A stretch of 64,000 bases of DNA from Amoebidium appalachense (Eukaryota; Ichthyosporea). Below are positions 24,275-47,778 of this stretch, piece by piece; within the stretch, counting starts at the first letter, position 1; each line of letters begins with the position of its first letter. The stretch is from NCBI GenBank assembly GCA_963693365.1, contig CAVNZM010000010.1, positions 434,001-498,000 of the forward strand, given 5' to 3'. The notes under the pieces were generated by a model. The model was not told where the DNA came from. It was given only the letters and a program-made list of their open reading frames with translations, and ran no database searches. A program made the translations under genes and the position numbers.

Positions 24275-24481
24275 CCTTTTTCACGTAGATATACTTTGTT
24301 GATATTTCACAAACACCCCTCCACAAAGCACTGGCCAAGGCTTCATAACTTCGCTTTAGGGCAAATTCCTTCCCACACCCGGGTGTTCTCAGCTGGCGCC
24401 TCATTTCTGCATTTCTGCATCTATCATCCTCTACCTACCCCACCACCTAACTTTAACCGCCTGTTAATACATATATGTTTG

Positions 24482-24490
24482 TTATATATA
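24482..24490 (+). promoter_or_regulatory. possible TATA box of the ankyrin gene
   Basis: TTATATATA lies about 130 bp upstream of the ATG at 24621. No other core element stands out. Confidence 0.4.
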
Positions 24491-24620
24491 CCTTCTGCTC
24501 TTGTTGTTTCGATACCCTTTTTCTTTTTCTTGTTGTGATCATTTCGTGTGTGTGAAGGCTAGGTGGTGGTGTTTTTTGGGAGGTGGTAGTTACTCTGCTT
24601 GTTTCTGAAAAAAGTCAATA

Positions 24621-35822
<11,202 letters not shown>

Positions 35823-35828
35823 AAGCAC

Positions 35829-35830
<2 letters not shown>

Positions 35831-35910
<80 letters not shown>
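35831..35910 (+). repeat. (GT)n immediately after the ankyrin stop codon
   Basis: Perfect (GT)n of about 80 bp starts nine bases after the TAA, in the probable 3' untranslated region. A second (GT)n lies at 36391-36426. Between 35910 and 37160 the DNA is AT-richer and shows no gene. Confidence 0.95.
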
Positions 35911-35911
<1 letters not shown>

Positions 35912-36386
35912 TGGTGGTGGTGGGATCCCCGGGCGGGGAGGGGGGTTCCAGATGCATATTGTCGGATGTGTGCTGCAAGCGTATGGGGTGTGGGGATGTG
36001 TTTGGACGCGTGTGTGTAATCCTTTTGGGCCTTTGATGAAATCTACCTTTCAAATACACGTGTTTCGTGAAATTGTTAGAGCCGAGTTGTGGACAGGGCA
36101 AGCAAATTCACAAAAATGTGCGCTTGTATGTCAAAACAAAAAAACACGAACACACGAACTACCACTTGAGGGATGTGGACTTGACTTTTGTTTTCAGGTA
36201 ACTTTGTTCTTCGAGTTGTTATTTCAATGTCTTCTTCGCTTTTTTCTTCTCTTTGTTTTTTTTCGATCCCCGTTTTCTCTGAAACTTTCGGCTGTTATTT
36301 ATGCGTTGACCCACCTGTTACCGGACTATATGCTGATTTTCTCTGTTTGTATGTGTGGGGCAAGAATTGAATTCAGACCCCGGGAG

Positions 36387-36429
<43 letters not shown>

Positions 36430-37190
36430 GGGGGGGGGAGGGGGTTAAGTAAGTGGTCAGTTGAAATGCATTCACGGACACAACTTTTAGAAAAAACACG
36501 CAATCAAGGTTTTGGTTGTTTGAATCGGGTTTTTATCTTTTTTTTTTCGTCATTAAATATTGCGGCTTTTCGGCCAGGATATTTGTTTTAACATTTATCT
36601 TGTGATTGATAATAACGATGAAGATAACAAAACAAATGGATATATTGGGATTCTGAAACTTACTTTCGATGTAAACTGTTTGATGTATTTACTAACAACT
36701 GAGATTATTGTTGATTTGTGTCGCATCCGGTTGTCCTTTTTCTGTTGTTTTGATTTTGTATCGATCTATCATTTTCGGGTTTTAATATTTGGCCCTTTTC
36801 ATTTATTCGTGTGTATCTTTCGGTTTCTTCCCGTCGCAACTTCCTGTAATGAATTGTCCTGCTAAAATTAAATATGTGCCCTTTTTGTCATCCCCTCCCC
36901 CCTCGTCCCTCCAACCCCCCCTCTCTCTCCCCCCGGCGCGTGCCACGCAACTGTCCCTCCTCCCCCCCCCTCCCCCTCCCCCCCCCCTCCCTCCCCCTCC
37001 CCCTTCCGAGGGCCCACAGGCAAAAAGCACGTGCGCATGCATGCACCCTGCAACACATGTACACGCTGTGCATATCCCCCCCTCCCCTCCCTCACCACCA
37101 CCACCACGCACACACACACTGAAACGTCGACACGTGCACACACACATACCACAGACACGGGCACGGTACATACACACACCCAGTACAATC

Positions 37191-37475
37191 AGTACAAGTA
37201 TCCGGGCATGAAATCTCCTGGGGCACCACCCAAGTACCGCTTCCCATATGCCACGGCGGCCATCGATATCGATCATATGCCCACAATGTTGCACAATGGA
37301 TCCCTGCAATTCATCAGCGGTACCGATGCCACGTGCACCCCACCTAGGCCTCAGGCTCCCCTCCCCGGGCCCCACCCCAGAAACCCTTCCCCAAACGCCC
37401 CAGGGCCTCCCCCACCTTTCCCCCGTCATCTTGCACCTCCCCCGAACACTCCCACATGTGTCCAACGGCACCACT
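37191..37475 (+). CDS. orphan exon, unknown protein (partial)
   Basis: After a CA-rich stretch ending CACACCCAG, one frame stays open and has a protein-like composition: YNQYKYPGMKSPGAPPKYRF, AAIDIDHMPTMLHNGSLQFI and SGTDATC. It then becomes Pro-rich and stops near 37475. A second frame (NGTTSRDGSITGSTATQLC) continues to about 37527, so a small indel in the C-rich part may have broken the reading. A 62-base C-run follows (37530-37591). No partner exons were found. It could be the last exon of an unseen plus-strand gene. Confidence 0.35.
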
Positions 37476-37528
37476 AGCCGGGATGGTAGTATTACGGGTA
37501 GTACTGCCACACAACTATGCATACCATC

Positions 37529-37591
<63 letters not shown>

Positions 37592-37972
37592 ACCGAGTGT
37601 GGATGTCTGGAGGGATATAGGTTGAGAGCAAACTCAGTGTTCTTGGGGGCATGGCCATGGCGCACGTTTAAAGTGGTGTGGCGTGTTGTTTGGCGTAGGC
37701 CGTACATATCTGTACTCTCGTGATTTGTTACATGGCCAATGTGAAGCCTTCACACAATAAGGTACGGCAACTCATACACAGACATCCACACTCGGTTTAC
37801 CTGGGCCCATACACAACATGCCACAGTGAAAGACCTACCGAAATTTACCGTGCTTGATTTCATACTTGCTCCTAGAAAGCGAGTTTCTACTGTTCCCAAA
37901 GTGTATGGTTTACCTGGACAAAATGTAATCATCTCTACGTCAGCTGAATTAAGGGTGCTAAAAACAAAACGG

Positions 37973-37974
<2 letters not shown>

Positions 37975-38008
<34 letters not shown>

Positions 38009-38178
38009 ACACATGCAAAAAAGAAAAAAACCGTTATATCTCCGCATATGATGTATATCTGGTACGTTGTATCTCCGTAACCTATGATTTGTATGATATG
38101 AGGTGTGAAGTTGATTTTACAGTGCACACACACAACTGTGACCAAAAAAAAAGACAAAAAAAAAAAAAAAAAAAAAAA
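37975..38178. repeat. A-tracts
   Basis: A-runs at 37974-38007 and 38154-38178 with AT-rich sequence between. They may be tails of old retroposons; nothing else is recognisable from 37600 to 38798. Confidence 0.7.
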
Positions 38179-38798
38179 CACCACCCACCCGGTGGTAGTG
38201 GATGTGAATGGGGGGTAGGTTCTTGCCACCCTAGCACAACCCCGCCCACGGCCCTCTGTGTTCAGAGGGCCGTGACCCCACCCCTCTCTTCTTCAGGCTC
38301 CGCCCTGCCCAGAGTACCGTACCAAAAGGAGAAGCAAAGAAAGCCTTGAAGGCCAGATTCATGTGCTCACAGCATAGTGCCTGAATTAGATCACATACAT
38401 TTTAATGGTAGTCGCACCTAGGCTCAGCCTGTTGGTCGTTTACACAACGTGAATCCCACTCTGTGTCTTCGGGGGGAGCCGATATTGCAGGCCCGCTGCA
38501 CGCACGGATTCTCCCCCCTGTGGCAAACGCCCTATACCTTCAAACCATACACACAACGAATGTAACAGTTCTTCCATGTGTACATAGACACATACACAAA
38601 AACATAAACAAAAGCATCCTATTCAGTTTTCGACGCCGGAGACGGTCCTCTTCCAGCGCCCTCCGCTAACTTTGAAAAATGGAACCCAGCCAGTCTGAGA
38701 ACCGTCTCCACTTAAACTTCATAACATCATGACACATTGGCAAGTATCATAGCCAAAATTAGAACCCATCTTAGTATTATAGCCAAGTAGAACCCCCC

Positions 38799-39208
38799 TC
38801 AATCATCGTCCGAAAACCCGCCCAAGTCGTCCAGGCTGCTTTCAGCCAGGTGAGTATAGAGCCGGTCCCACTCCTTGTACTGCTCGGGGCCCAAGTGTGG
38901 CCACAAAGTGTAATGTTGGGGGATATAGCTGGGCCAGATGTCTAGGTGCACATTGGCTGGCTTGACGTCCCACTCCACAGGCAGTGCCTTGTCCGGAAGC
39001 CAGCCCGAGGACCCGATGGCAAAGTTGAGGCTAAACTGCATGCGCAAACATGGCATGTTAACATAAAAAAAGTGACTGGAATATATTACAGATCATGGGT
39101 ACTTTGGAAAAAGGATCTATTATCTTAATTTTTCTGGGACCATAGCTTCATGTTCTTAAATTTCCCCGTCGGGGGCCAGGGGGGTGCGCAGGGGGAGGGG
39201 AAGGGGGG

Positions 39209-39249
<41 letters not shown>

Positions 39250-40129
39250 TGTTCTTAAAAATCCACCAGGGTTGGTAGGGTCTATCATCTTATATGCATA
39301 ATAAGCAGAGCCCATCCTCAGGGGGGGCCCACGTCATCCACAGTACCCGAGTTTCGACCTATTCACCTCGTTAACGAAACCCAACTCAGATACTGTTTCA
39401 CTTGAACATGGGTAGGTCACCCGTCTTGATCAGAGACGAGCAGGGTTGCTTATGCAGGCAAGGGCAGTGGGAAAGGCCGGGGGTTAAAGTTGCAGCAGTA
39501 AGCAGAAGCAAGAAAAATATAGATAGGAACTCAGGAGACGGGGCTTCTAGGAGCCCCCGTCGCTACCTAAGTCGATATACTTCCCTGGCTAACATACTAC
39601 ACCAGCTGAAAAGAATTAAGTCCCGAAGGCCGCAGAATTCGCAATCAGACGGGAAAATATGAGATTTGACCCACGCCGCAGGGTAGTAACACGCTTACTA
39701 GGGCGGAACTTCAACGTCTTTGAATGGAAAGCTATGCCCCCAGATGTCAGCCGGAAATATGGTATCACCCATCGCTTTGGGCTTGAAAAAAGCCAAATCG
39801 ATAGTCCGAGTTATGTTACGCCGGCGGGTAACATGCCGCATGGGTTCCAAGGGAGCTGTCGCCAACAGAGCGGTGTGTGCATGCGTGCGCGTAACGCATT
39901 GTTTTGAAGTGTGTCTACAGCTATGAGAGGGGGTATGCAGAAGTGGGCAGATGAAGTGTGTGGAGAGAAAAAAACAGTAGGAGGAAAAGTAGACACCGGT
40001 GTGTGCAACCCCGCACAACATACATACACACACACACACACACATAAATAAGCGAAGATTACAGGTAATTAACCAGAACAACAAATGACAAGCAAAACAA
40101 CAGGCGCCAAAAAAAATAAAAATAAAAGG

Positions 40130-40202
<73 letters not shown>

Positions 40203-40368
40203 TGGGGGGGGGAGGGGGAGGGGGGTCTTAGGGATGCTACAGAATCGTCGGAAGGGGGGGGGGGGGGGGGGGTTTGAATGCGTCAAAAAGTACGAAGTAC
40301 ACAAGAACAAACGGATAACACGATGCAGAATGCAAGCCATACATAAAGAGTATGCATAATAAGCAGAG

Positions 40369-40409
<41 letters not shown>

Positions 40410-40502
40410 GGGGGCAGGGGGAGGGGGCGATTTATGCTGCATATGTGTCACGGGGTAGGAAACATGGAGGAGACACAACAGGGCAATTCACACAACGGGA
40501 CG

Positions 40503-40535
<33 letters not shown>

Positions 40536-41087
40536 AGAAAAGAAAAGAAAAGAAAAACCCAACATCAAACAATATAAACGTGCACGCGGAAGGCACTTGA
40601 ACAGAGCCGATCAACGGGGGGGTTCCTATGCCTCCACAAAAGAATGGATTCGACACTTTGAGCTTTTGTGCTGAGCTTGCACGCACAGTTCGGGAGAAGG
40701 GGTTGGGAGGGGAGGGGACGTAGGGGGCAGGGGCAGGGGCGCCGGGGGGGCGGGGGAGGGGGGGGGGGTTTGAATGCGGAACACGGTACGAAGTACGCAT
40801 ACACGACGAGAAGCATGGTGCAGGACACATGCAAAGGCAAACATTCAAGTATGCAACATCAGCCATGTGCACAGTATGCGTCATAAGCAGAGCCCATCGG
40901 GTAGCTCATGTCGAACAGAGCTACAAGCTACCTGGAAAAACTCAACGGGGTCCTGGCCGTTAACTGACTCGATGGGTTTTCCAAAATGTTCCGTGGGTAC
41001 TAACGCCTCGGAGCCGATACCGTTTTTTGCGAACAACTTTGTGTAAGGGTTGCTGTTGAGCACAAGGACTTGCTCGTCGTCAACCAT
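38799..41087 (-). CDS. unknown 130-residue protein, two exons
   Basis: Exon 1, 41087-40932, starts with ATG and encodes MVDDEQVLVLNSNPYTKLF to DPVEFFQ, ending at a GTAGCT donor in phase 0. Exon 2, 39035-38799, follows a GCATGCAG acceptor in phase 0 and encodes FSLNFAIGSSGWLPDKALPV, HLDIWPSYIPQHYTLWPHLG and a tail ESSLDDLGGFSDDD before TGA. The chain is acidic and rich in Trp and Pro near the end, with no signal peptide or membrane helix. I do not recognise the family. The intron of about 1.9 kb holds repeat copy C and parts of two others, so further small exons may be hidden. The matching phases and the codon-like composition of both pieces support the model. Confidence 0.55.
39293..40255 (+). 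mobile_element. dispersed G-tract-anchored repeat, long copy C
   Basis: A few percent diverged from copies A and B. It starts inside the head module (ATGCATAATAAGCAGAGC) after a G-tract at about 39210-39247. It runs through the same internal frames and a shorter (CA)n to AACAACAGGCGCC, an A-rich tail, (GA)n (40134-40200) and GTCTTAGGGATGCTACAGAA. It is antisense to the two-exon gene in whose intron it lies. Confidence 0.8.
40262..40900 (+). mobile_element. cluster of partial G-anchored repeats
   Basis: A head-module copy (about 40272-40370) between two G-tracts; a GGAAACATGGAGGAGACA module at about 40458; an A-run at 40505-40531; an inverted part of the 30040-30100 block (GGTTCCTATGCCTCCACAAA) at 40621; and a diverged head copy (40768-40900) after a G-tract. 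Confidence 0.7.
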
Positions 41088-41588
41088 CTTGGAATCGATC
41101 CTGGGCAGCGAGAAGACTTCGTAAAGGTTGTGAACAGAACCCTACTCAAAGCTTTCTACTCTAAAAAACATAACCTTTCCAACCGTGTGGCCATCTCTAC
41201 TGGACAATTTTTCAGCTGCATTTATGCGATTGCCCAAAATTGTTCCCTGCCATCAATCCCTATTGGCCAGAACCCATTGAGGTATAATTCTAATAGCCTT
41301 CATTCTTCCAGGTTCTCGTTCCCCCCAAGCTTGGCCATTTGGCACACTATTTTCAAATCCGTTGCCATTCATAGATCACTCACTCTACGTGCTATGATGT
41401 GGGTGATGAAGTCAACGGTTACACATCACTGGCAACTCCGTCTAACACCATCTGATCTCATCACTCCGAAACACTTAGTTTTCACAACTGAGAGGTATGC
41501 AACACCCCACTCGCAGAGGGCAACACAGAAACGGGATGCACAAGCAAAGATTAGCTAGATCCAGGGAAGAAACCAAGTGTAAACGTAT

Positions 41589-42482
41589 GTGGGATATGCC
41601 CGTGAACTGGGACTAGTTTCCATGCAGGATTACGCGCCTGAAGGGAAGAACGATGGGGAAGCTCAAAGGTGGAATGTTGTATACTGTGTGTGCATCGCTG
41701 AAGCTGGAAAAGAGCTTGGTGATGGCGTGGTGGTACTCGAACCCAGACACCCATTCCGTTTCGTTTATCTTCCTGAGGCCCTCCTCCAAGTTAACGGTTC
41801 TCTTATGAACCGTCCAGGTTGAATCTTGAACTTCAACTTCGCTCAGGAATCCGGGCGTGTTGGTTGAATTCTCGACGATGCTTGCCTATCCGTAGAAGCT
41901 GGAAAGTGTGCAACTGCTTCAGGTTGTATTCCCGTAGGACTTTCGGTGGTGCTGGGATAGCTCGGATGCATGGAATCGTATCGTTCAGGCGACCGAGAAT
42001 GAGATCCTTGCCCGTTGTGATGGGAAGGATAACTTCTTTTGGTCCAGGCACGTGTCGTTGGATTTCGCCGTTCCGTTTTGTGGTTTTACGCCGTTAGATG
42101 GCAGGTGTGCTGCCGGCGCTGTGACGGGACTCGAGGCCACAAGAGCGATCCAGTGGCTGGAAAAAAGGTGCAAAGCACCAAGGCTTTCAATACACCAGAC
42201 AACGACATGGTTGCTGAAATGAATTCAGCAAGGATGAACGGGTGACTTGTGAAAAGCCCACAACAGATGGAAACAGAGCTTGGCGAACGAGTCCCTGTGG
42301 GCCTGCTTGCCTCGATGTGGCCGTGGAAAATGCAAAAGGGGCCATTTTATACAGTGTCTCCGCAGCACAAGTATACTACTGTTCGACTCAGAAGTTCTGG
42401 TACTCCACAACGAGCTCCGTTTGTTTTGTTCGCCAGCAAATTTAAAGTGTACAATAAGGCCGCGTCTGCCTGGCAGCATGCA
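41589..42482 (+). pseudogene. decayed coding block, unknown family
   Basis: Protein-like segments appear in successive frames on the plus strand: RWNVVYCVCIAEAGKELGDG and FRFVYLPEALLQVNGS (to about 41820), then AWNRIVQATENEILARCDGK and DFAVPFCGFTPLDGRCAAG (about 41960-42130), then ERVPVGLLASMWPWKMQKGP and FKVYNKAASAWQHA, ending in TAA near 42483. Stops and frame changes interrupt it and no splice sites explain them. It is either a dead gene or a transposon-derived protein; I do not recognise it. Minus-strand frames here look like mirror images of the codon bias. Confidence 0.4.
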
Positions 42483-42795
42483 TAACAGGGGTTGCTACAA
42501 ATGCATGGGAAAGCAGAAAGATATTTCCGAATTTCTTATTCTTTGTAGTAGGGGTTTCTTTTGCATCGGCGCCTACTGAGATTGGACCCCAAAATGTAAA
42601 TATCAAAACTTTAATAAATTAGTAAGTCCTGCATTCCGCTAGAAATCACACCGGACACGAGGCTCCGCCTGTTTTTCTGTGAAAAGACAATTTATAACTT
42701 ATACTTGCTATTATAAATCAGGAAGAAAAACCGGAATTGACTTATAAACCTGTTGCCACGAATGACATACGGCACCTCACAGCACTATTCGTATT

Positions 42796-43215
42796 TTCTT
42801 TTTTTTTATAATGACTTTATTGATATGCTCAGCAAAATAGAAGCCATCGAGATATCCCCGATATCTCGGAGAAGAAACTTTACAAAAGCCCTCACTCTTG
42901 GATACGGAGGAGATAACGACTCAATTCATATTAGGTCACTACCTTTATTGAGGTTTTTTTTTGTTGTGGCAGCCGAGATATCAACTTATCGTTTTCACTC
43001 CTGCGTGTTTATTTGTATTTTTATACCTTTGGTCGACGTCCGTATTCCAGTGAGCCTACTTCTCATTTGAGTGACTCGAAAATCGTCTACCGAGATATCT
43101 GGGATATCTCTTTTTCGTGTCCTTCGAACATATGAGCACATCAATAAAGTCATTATAAAAAATAATAATAATAATACACCCTAGAAAACTCGTTAAACAT
43201 ACCGTGGTTCAACAG
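42796..43215 (-). mobile_element. LINE tail interrupted by an oppositely oriented related element
   Basis: On the minus strand, 43215-43178 (GTTGAACCACGGTATGTTTA) and 42930-42796 together match the continuous tail at 20860-21035. This includes the 9-bp hairpin (42848-42868) and the AATAAAGTCATTATAAAAA end. Between them a plus-strand element of about 245 bp carries its own hairpin (43092-43110) and tail (43142-43177). It is a nested insertion of one copy into another. Confidence 0.6.
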
Positions 43216-43266
43216 ATAGTCAATAGACGTAATATCAGGATTATCTAGTTAAGCCAGTCTTCCAAT

Positions 43267-43620
43267 TTATAACGGAATAATCTGAGATAAATAAATACAT
43301 CTATCTAAGTGTTTACGAGAAAAAGGTTCTGCACAAAAGTGGCACAAACATTTATGGAAACAAAGGTTACAGCGCCAAAATAAACATTTCCAAGCTTTAT
43401 CACAAGGAGGGGTTAGAATTGCAAAATCGGTAAGTGTGGTAGGTTTACGAGAGGAAGGATAAATATAAGTAGCTAATTTACACAACGATTGTAAAGAAAA
43501 TAGACGAGTCTCTAATATAAAAAGAAGCACAGGCTCAAGAGCCCTACCATGATACTCTTTATCACAACGATGAGCAAAGGATATTGAGTATGAAACCAAG
43601 TAACTTACTGCTGATAACCA
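43267..43620 (-). mobile_element. LINE ORF C-terminal fragment with zinc knuckle
   Basis: An open minus-strand frame contains CNLCFHKCLCHFCAEPFSRK followed by HLDRC. This is a Cys/His cluster of the kind found after the reverse transcriptase in several LINE clades. Stop codons end it near 43267. Confidence 0.5.
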
Positions 43621-43639
43621 GGTTGTAGTTCGGTTATTT

Positions 43640-44600
43640 AGGGATGCGTATCTTGCTACTCTTTCTCATACTGTCCACCTATACAATCGTCTTAGTATAT
43701 TTCGCACTTAATATATTCGCCCTTTGTCTGAATACGGGTTGCCCTTACTAGCTATTGCACCCCCTGATACTGTTACTAATGTCCTCAAATCATTAGATGA
43801 TTTCCACTATACATAACTTGTTGTACGTTTCTCACTTGTCTTTCCACACCTATCCCTAGACGCCCTTTTGATTCTCTCTACGCACTCACACCACCATCAC
43901 AACGTGTACACGAATTAGCCCTTAAATTTCACGAGCACATCACCCGCCTGTCCGCTTGTGCCCCGGACCACCCGCTCTTTCGGCTACACGCATCCCCGCC
44001 GGACTCACCCCTCTACCTCTTCCCTTCCCCATCGTCTCTGCTCATTGCCGAGCGTTATGTGAAATGGCAGCTGGCGACCCCACCGGAGGTACGGCTAGAT
44101 CATAGTTTGAATATGCCATATAGTTTCAAGTCTATGGCTGATAGATATCTTTTTACTCTACGTACGTTGACAAGTCCCTTCCGGTGTTAGGACCGCAAAA
44201 ACACCAACTACTAGTAGCCTATATGGCGGATACGGTTAGAGAGTCTCGTTCATACATAGATTCGTTTATTCGCAATGTGGTGTGGTGTAAAAACGCAAAG
44301 ATGATTATGGATTGGCGGTGTAATCGGTTTCTGGTGTCTCCTGCTCGTATGTGTAATGTGTGGGGGGCGGTTTACTCGTGGCTGCATATCTAGCAATAAG
44401 TGCAACCTGTTAGCTAACGTATTAGAACCGGAGGTTAATGGCGGTTTTCTTCTCTTTTCTTCCTCTCTTCCTCAATATATCCGCTTTAAGATGACTATCC
44501 TAGATCACCTTATTAATGCTGCACAGTATGATATTGTGATCCGGTGCCTTAACTTTCTTTCGGAGCTACCGATGCACATAGCCTCTGCTTACCCATAATA
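43640..44600 (+). mobile_element. LINE ORF fragment (thumb and C-terminal region), decayed
   Basis: Frames encode YIRPLSEYGLPLLAIAPPD, similar to the ..RP.LEYG.P.. segment at the end of non-LTR reverse transcriptases. RVHELALKFHEHITRL and, after 44330, RMCNV then CGGRFTRGCISSNKC follow. The last two join if one G is added to or removed from the G-run near 44368. Several stops show that it is dead. Its Cys cluster resembles that of the neighbouring minus-strand fragment. Confidence 0.55.
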
Positions 44601-44761
44601 TGTAATAGGGGTGTCATATACTACGATGGCGCTCATTGTTGCCTAGCATGTACATATGTCACTAGCGGCTGCATTTGATTGGCTGCGCTGGAAAACGCAG
44701 TAGGCCGTCGAATGTGGCTGGGCCTCCGGCAGTGTCCACGCAATAAAAAGTGTGTAAACCC

Positions 44762-45730
44762 CTTCTTTTGACTCGGTTTTATTGATCCGTTGATGAAGGC
44801 AACGTGCAGCCACAGGCTACATAACCACCAATAGAACTGAAAAAGCCAAAGCTACGAAATAAAAATAAAGCGACAAGTGACAAAGGACACCAGCGGGCAA
44901 AACCTTAAGTGTACCGTATATGCGTGAAACTAGTTTGCTCCAACTAGTCATATGCATCGATGTTGACCAGACCACACTCCGCAACAAGACATCATTACTG
45001 CTGCTTCCCAACAGGCCCCCCTCAAAACCTACCGAGGCACAGCAAGCAAGTCAGCCTCTAAAAGAGCAATGCAGACCAAATCTGAGCTAAAAAACAATCC
45101 CAACGGGCCCAGCCCCTAGATAACCCGGGGAAACTGCCAGTGCATCTAGCTGTGTAAACCCCCTAGTAGAAGAGAAAAATAAAGGAGATAAGTATTTAAA
45201 AGGATATCTCGGAATGGGCGAGAGATTGGGGATAGGACATCTCGCACGAACATTAGAAATGCCGGGAACAGGTGCTAAAGAAGGAAAGAATTGCAACAAA
45301 GGAAGGAAGCCTAACCAAATGAAAAAAAAAAAGCGAAGTCCTAATTCATTCATACGCTGGCGCGCCGGAGGGAGACCAAAAACACTCAGCAAGGGAGCCG
45401 CCAAAGGATGCCCTACGCGAGGTTCGAGAAATTTGGATGAATTCACGCTGAAAGGAATCGAATTCCCGAAGAGCCGCGCGCTGTTGCCGTGGAGGGGCAC
45501 ACAAGAGTAACGGGAGGCCATATTCGAAACATGGACGAAGAAAAACTTTATAAAGAGTGAACAAATTGGCAGGATGAATATTAGAGATATTTGCGATTAT
45601 TCCTTGATAGATATGTAAGCGACCACGCGCACGAGAAATGCGCGAAGTCGTATTTCCCCCCGTTGCTTTTGTAAATACGCCGTCGGACACTGGCAGTTTT
45701 GGAAGTTGATTGCAGCCCTGTAGCATGATC
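44762..45730 (-). mobile_element. 5'-truncated LINE with 3' tail
   Basis: On the minus strand the frame from about 45726 reads NQLPKLPVSDGVFTKATG, RARGRLHIYQGIIANISN and ANLFTLYKVFLRPCFEYGLP. This is the end of a non-LTR reverse transcriptase, where others have a LY..L.RP.LEYG segment. One frame change near 45400 leads on to about 45087. The element ends at 44765 with AATAAAACCGAGTCAAAAG. That tail is shared with 21270-21410. Confidence 0.6.
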
Positions 45731-46074
45731 TAGCTGTCCGCCTTCAAATGACTGGTGGATCTACAAAGTGCTATTCAACAGCCTACTGAGTCAGTAATCC
45801 TTCATCCGTCAGTGCATGCGCATGTTGCCAGTGGCCACATGCATGTACTACAACTCAGTTGGTCGGACATCCGTACTGCAGTAGCCCCCGTAGGACTGCT
45901 TCCAAACGGTTTACTTTACTTCATGAACAATGCAGGGCCTAGGCGCGCACGCTCATGCTGTGCGTGTGTGCGTGTGTACGTGCACGTGTGTGCGTGTGTG
46001 CGTGTGTGCGTGTGCGTGCACGTGAGGGGCCGTGTGTGTGGCACGGTGCGCTGCCCTCCCCCGGCCCCACCCAG

Positions 46075-46545
<471 letters not shown>

Positions 46546-46624
46546 CCTCGGAGGCCTAGCTATAGGGAGGGAGAGAGGGATATCGATACCGGACCGAACG
46601 AGGCGATCGAGACTCAGCGAGTTG

Positions 46625-46860
46625 GATATCGTCCGCGAATAAGAACCTCCGCCAATAAGATTTCGCCCCCGGCAAAATCGGGTTTTTTTAAGATTCTGCC
46701 CCCCGGCCAGTTTTCCGGGTGATCTTAATGGTGGGCGGATGAATAAATGGCATACTGAATGGGGCTCCCACCATTAAGATTGTGACCCCGACCCCCCCAA
46801 AAAATTTAAGATTCTGCCACCCGGCCACATTTTGGGCGGTTCTTATTCGCGGACGGTATC
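46625..46860. mobile_element. 236-bp inverted-repeat element (MITE-like)
   Basis: GATATCGTCCGCGAATAAGA at 46625 and the reverse complement of GGTTCTTATTCGCGGACGGT (ending 46860) give 23-bp termini with one mismatch. Inside, AAGATTCTGCC-CCCGGCCA occurs twice. No coding capacity. Such elements are normally moved by a DNA transposase encoded elsewhere. Confidence 0.65.
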
Positions 46861-46864
46861 TGTA

Positions 46865-46895
<31 letters not shown>

Positions 46896-47087
46896 GAGAG
46901 AGAGAGAGAGAGGGAGAGAGCTTATATATAGATATGGGGACGTGGCCGGGTGTTAAAACTGCACACGCTTCCTCGACAGGGCTTTCTGGTATCATATAGA
47001 CATAGCTATGTAAATGTTTTCTCTCTCCTCTCTCTAATTTTTTTTCAGAAAATCTTGGTGCGCGATAAACCAATCGGACAAAATCAG

Positions 47088-47113
47088 TGACGTCAGAGCT
47101 CTAAGTGACGTCA
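47088..47113. promoter_or_regulatory. two TGACGTCA sites
   Basis: The palindrome TGACGTCA (binding site of CREB/ATF-type bZIP factors) occurs at 47088-47095 and 47106-47113, with a CCAAT box (AACCAATCGG) 20 bp to the left. They are about 670 bp upstream of the Sec66-like ATG; which gene they serve is not known. Confidence 0.4.
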
Positions 47114-47267
47114 CCATCACTGCACTGGTGAGAGCAAGAGGGGCCCAGGCAAGTTGAATATTTGAGTTTCTGTACTCAGATCCATGTGTATGTATGGCCG
47201 TATCACGAAAAATAAACAATATAAAACTCGTTGGTAAACCACAAGTGTGATTTTTTTTGCCCAGATG

Positions 47268-47612
47268 TTGGATAATAAACATACAGTTCGCTTCCTAACA
47301 ACGAGTGGCGGAAAGAGCACCACAGATCCCCTTGCGGATTTCAGCTTTTCAGATCTGTTTTTTTATTGGGTGATTAGAGTTCCAATGGACTAGTGGTCTA
47401 ATTACAATGTAGCACCCGCAGGTGACAGCACTTTGGAAAACATGCATATTTTAGAAAGCATAATTATATTGAATACTTTATAGAACTATGCGGAAAGCCA
47501 GCCTACTATCTTCGTGTTGTAATTCTGACTCTGCTAGCTATCAAAAAGTGTTATGATATCTCCCCTTTAATCAGTTTGTTGTTAGGAAGCGAACTGTATG
47601 TTTATTATCCAA
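47268..47612. mobile_element. 345-bp element with perfect 35-bp terminal inverted repeats
   Basis: Positions 47268-47302 (starting TTGGATAATAAACATACAG) and 47578-47612 are exact reverse complements. The inner 275 bp has no open frame of note. It is a foldback or MITE-type element lying 110 bp upstream of the TATA box of the Sec66-like gene. Confidence 0.75.
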
Positions 47613-47724
47613 TCAGCTACGTATCACGCATCAACTAGACGCCCTCTAACAAACTGGCAGACTGAGCAGCATCCAGCTTCACCTTCTGACGCTCATTCTC
47701 ATCTTGGACTACAGTATAGCAGCA

Positions 47725-47731
47725 TATATAA
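47725..47731 (+). promoter_or_regulatory. TATA box of the Sec66-like gene
   Basis: TATATAA lies 54 bp before the ATG at 47779, implying a leader of only about 20-25 nt. Confidence 0.5.
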
Positions 47732-47778
47732 CTTACCAATATTGGTTTTCAAGTATCACCTAAGAACAAGAGTTGGAG

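Noticed and set aside
41070-41558. 162-codon plus-strand open frame
   Set aside because: No ATG-led start of note, composition not clearly protein-like, overlaps the start of the minus-strand two-exon gene; such a length is expected by chance a few times in 64 kb.
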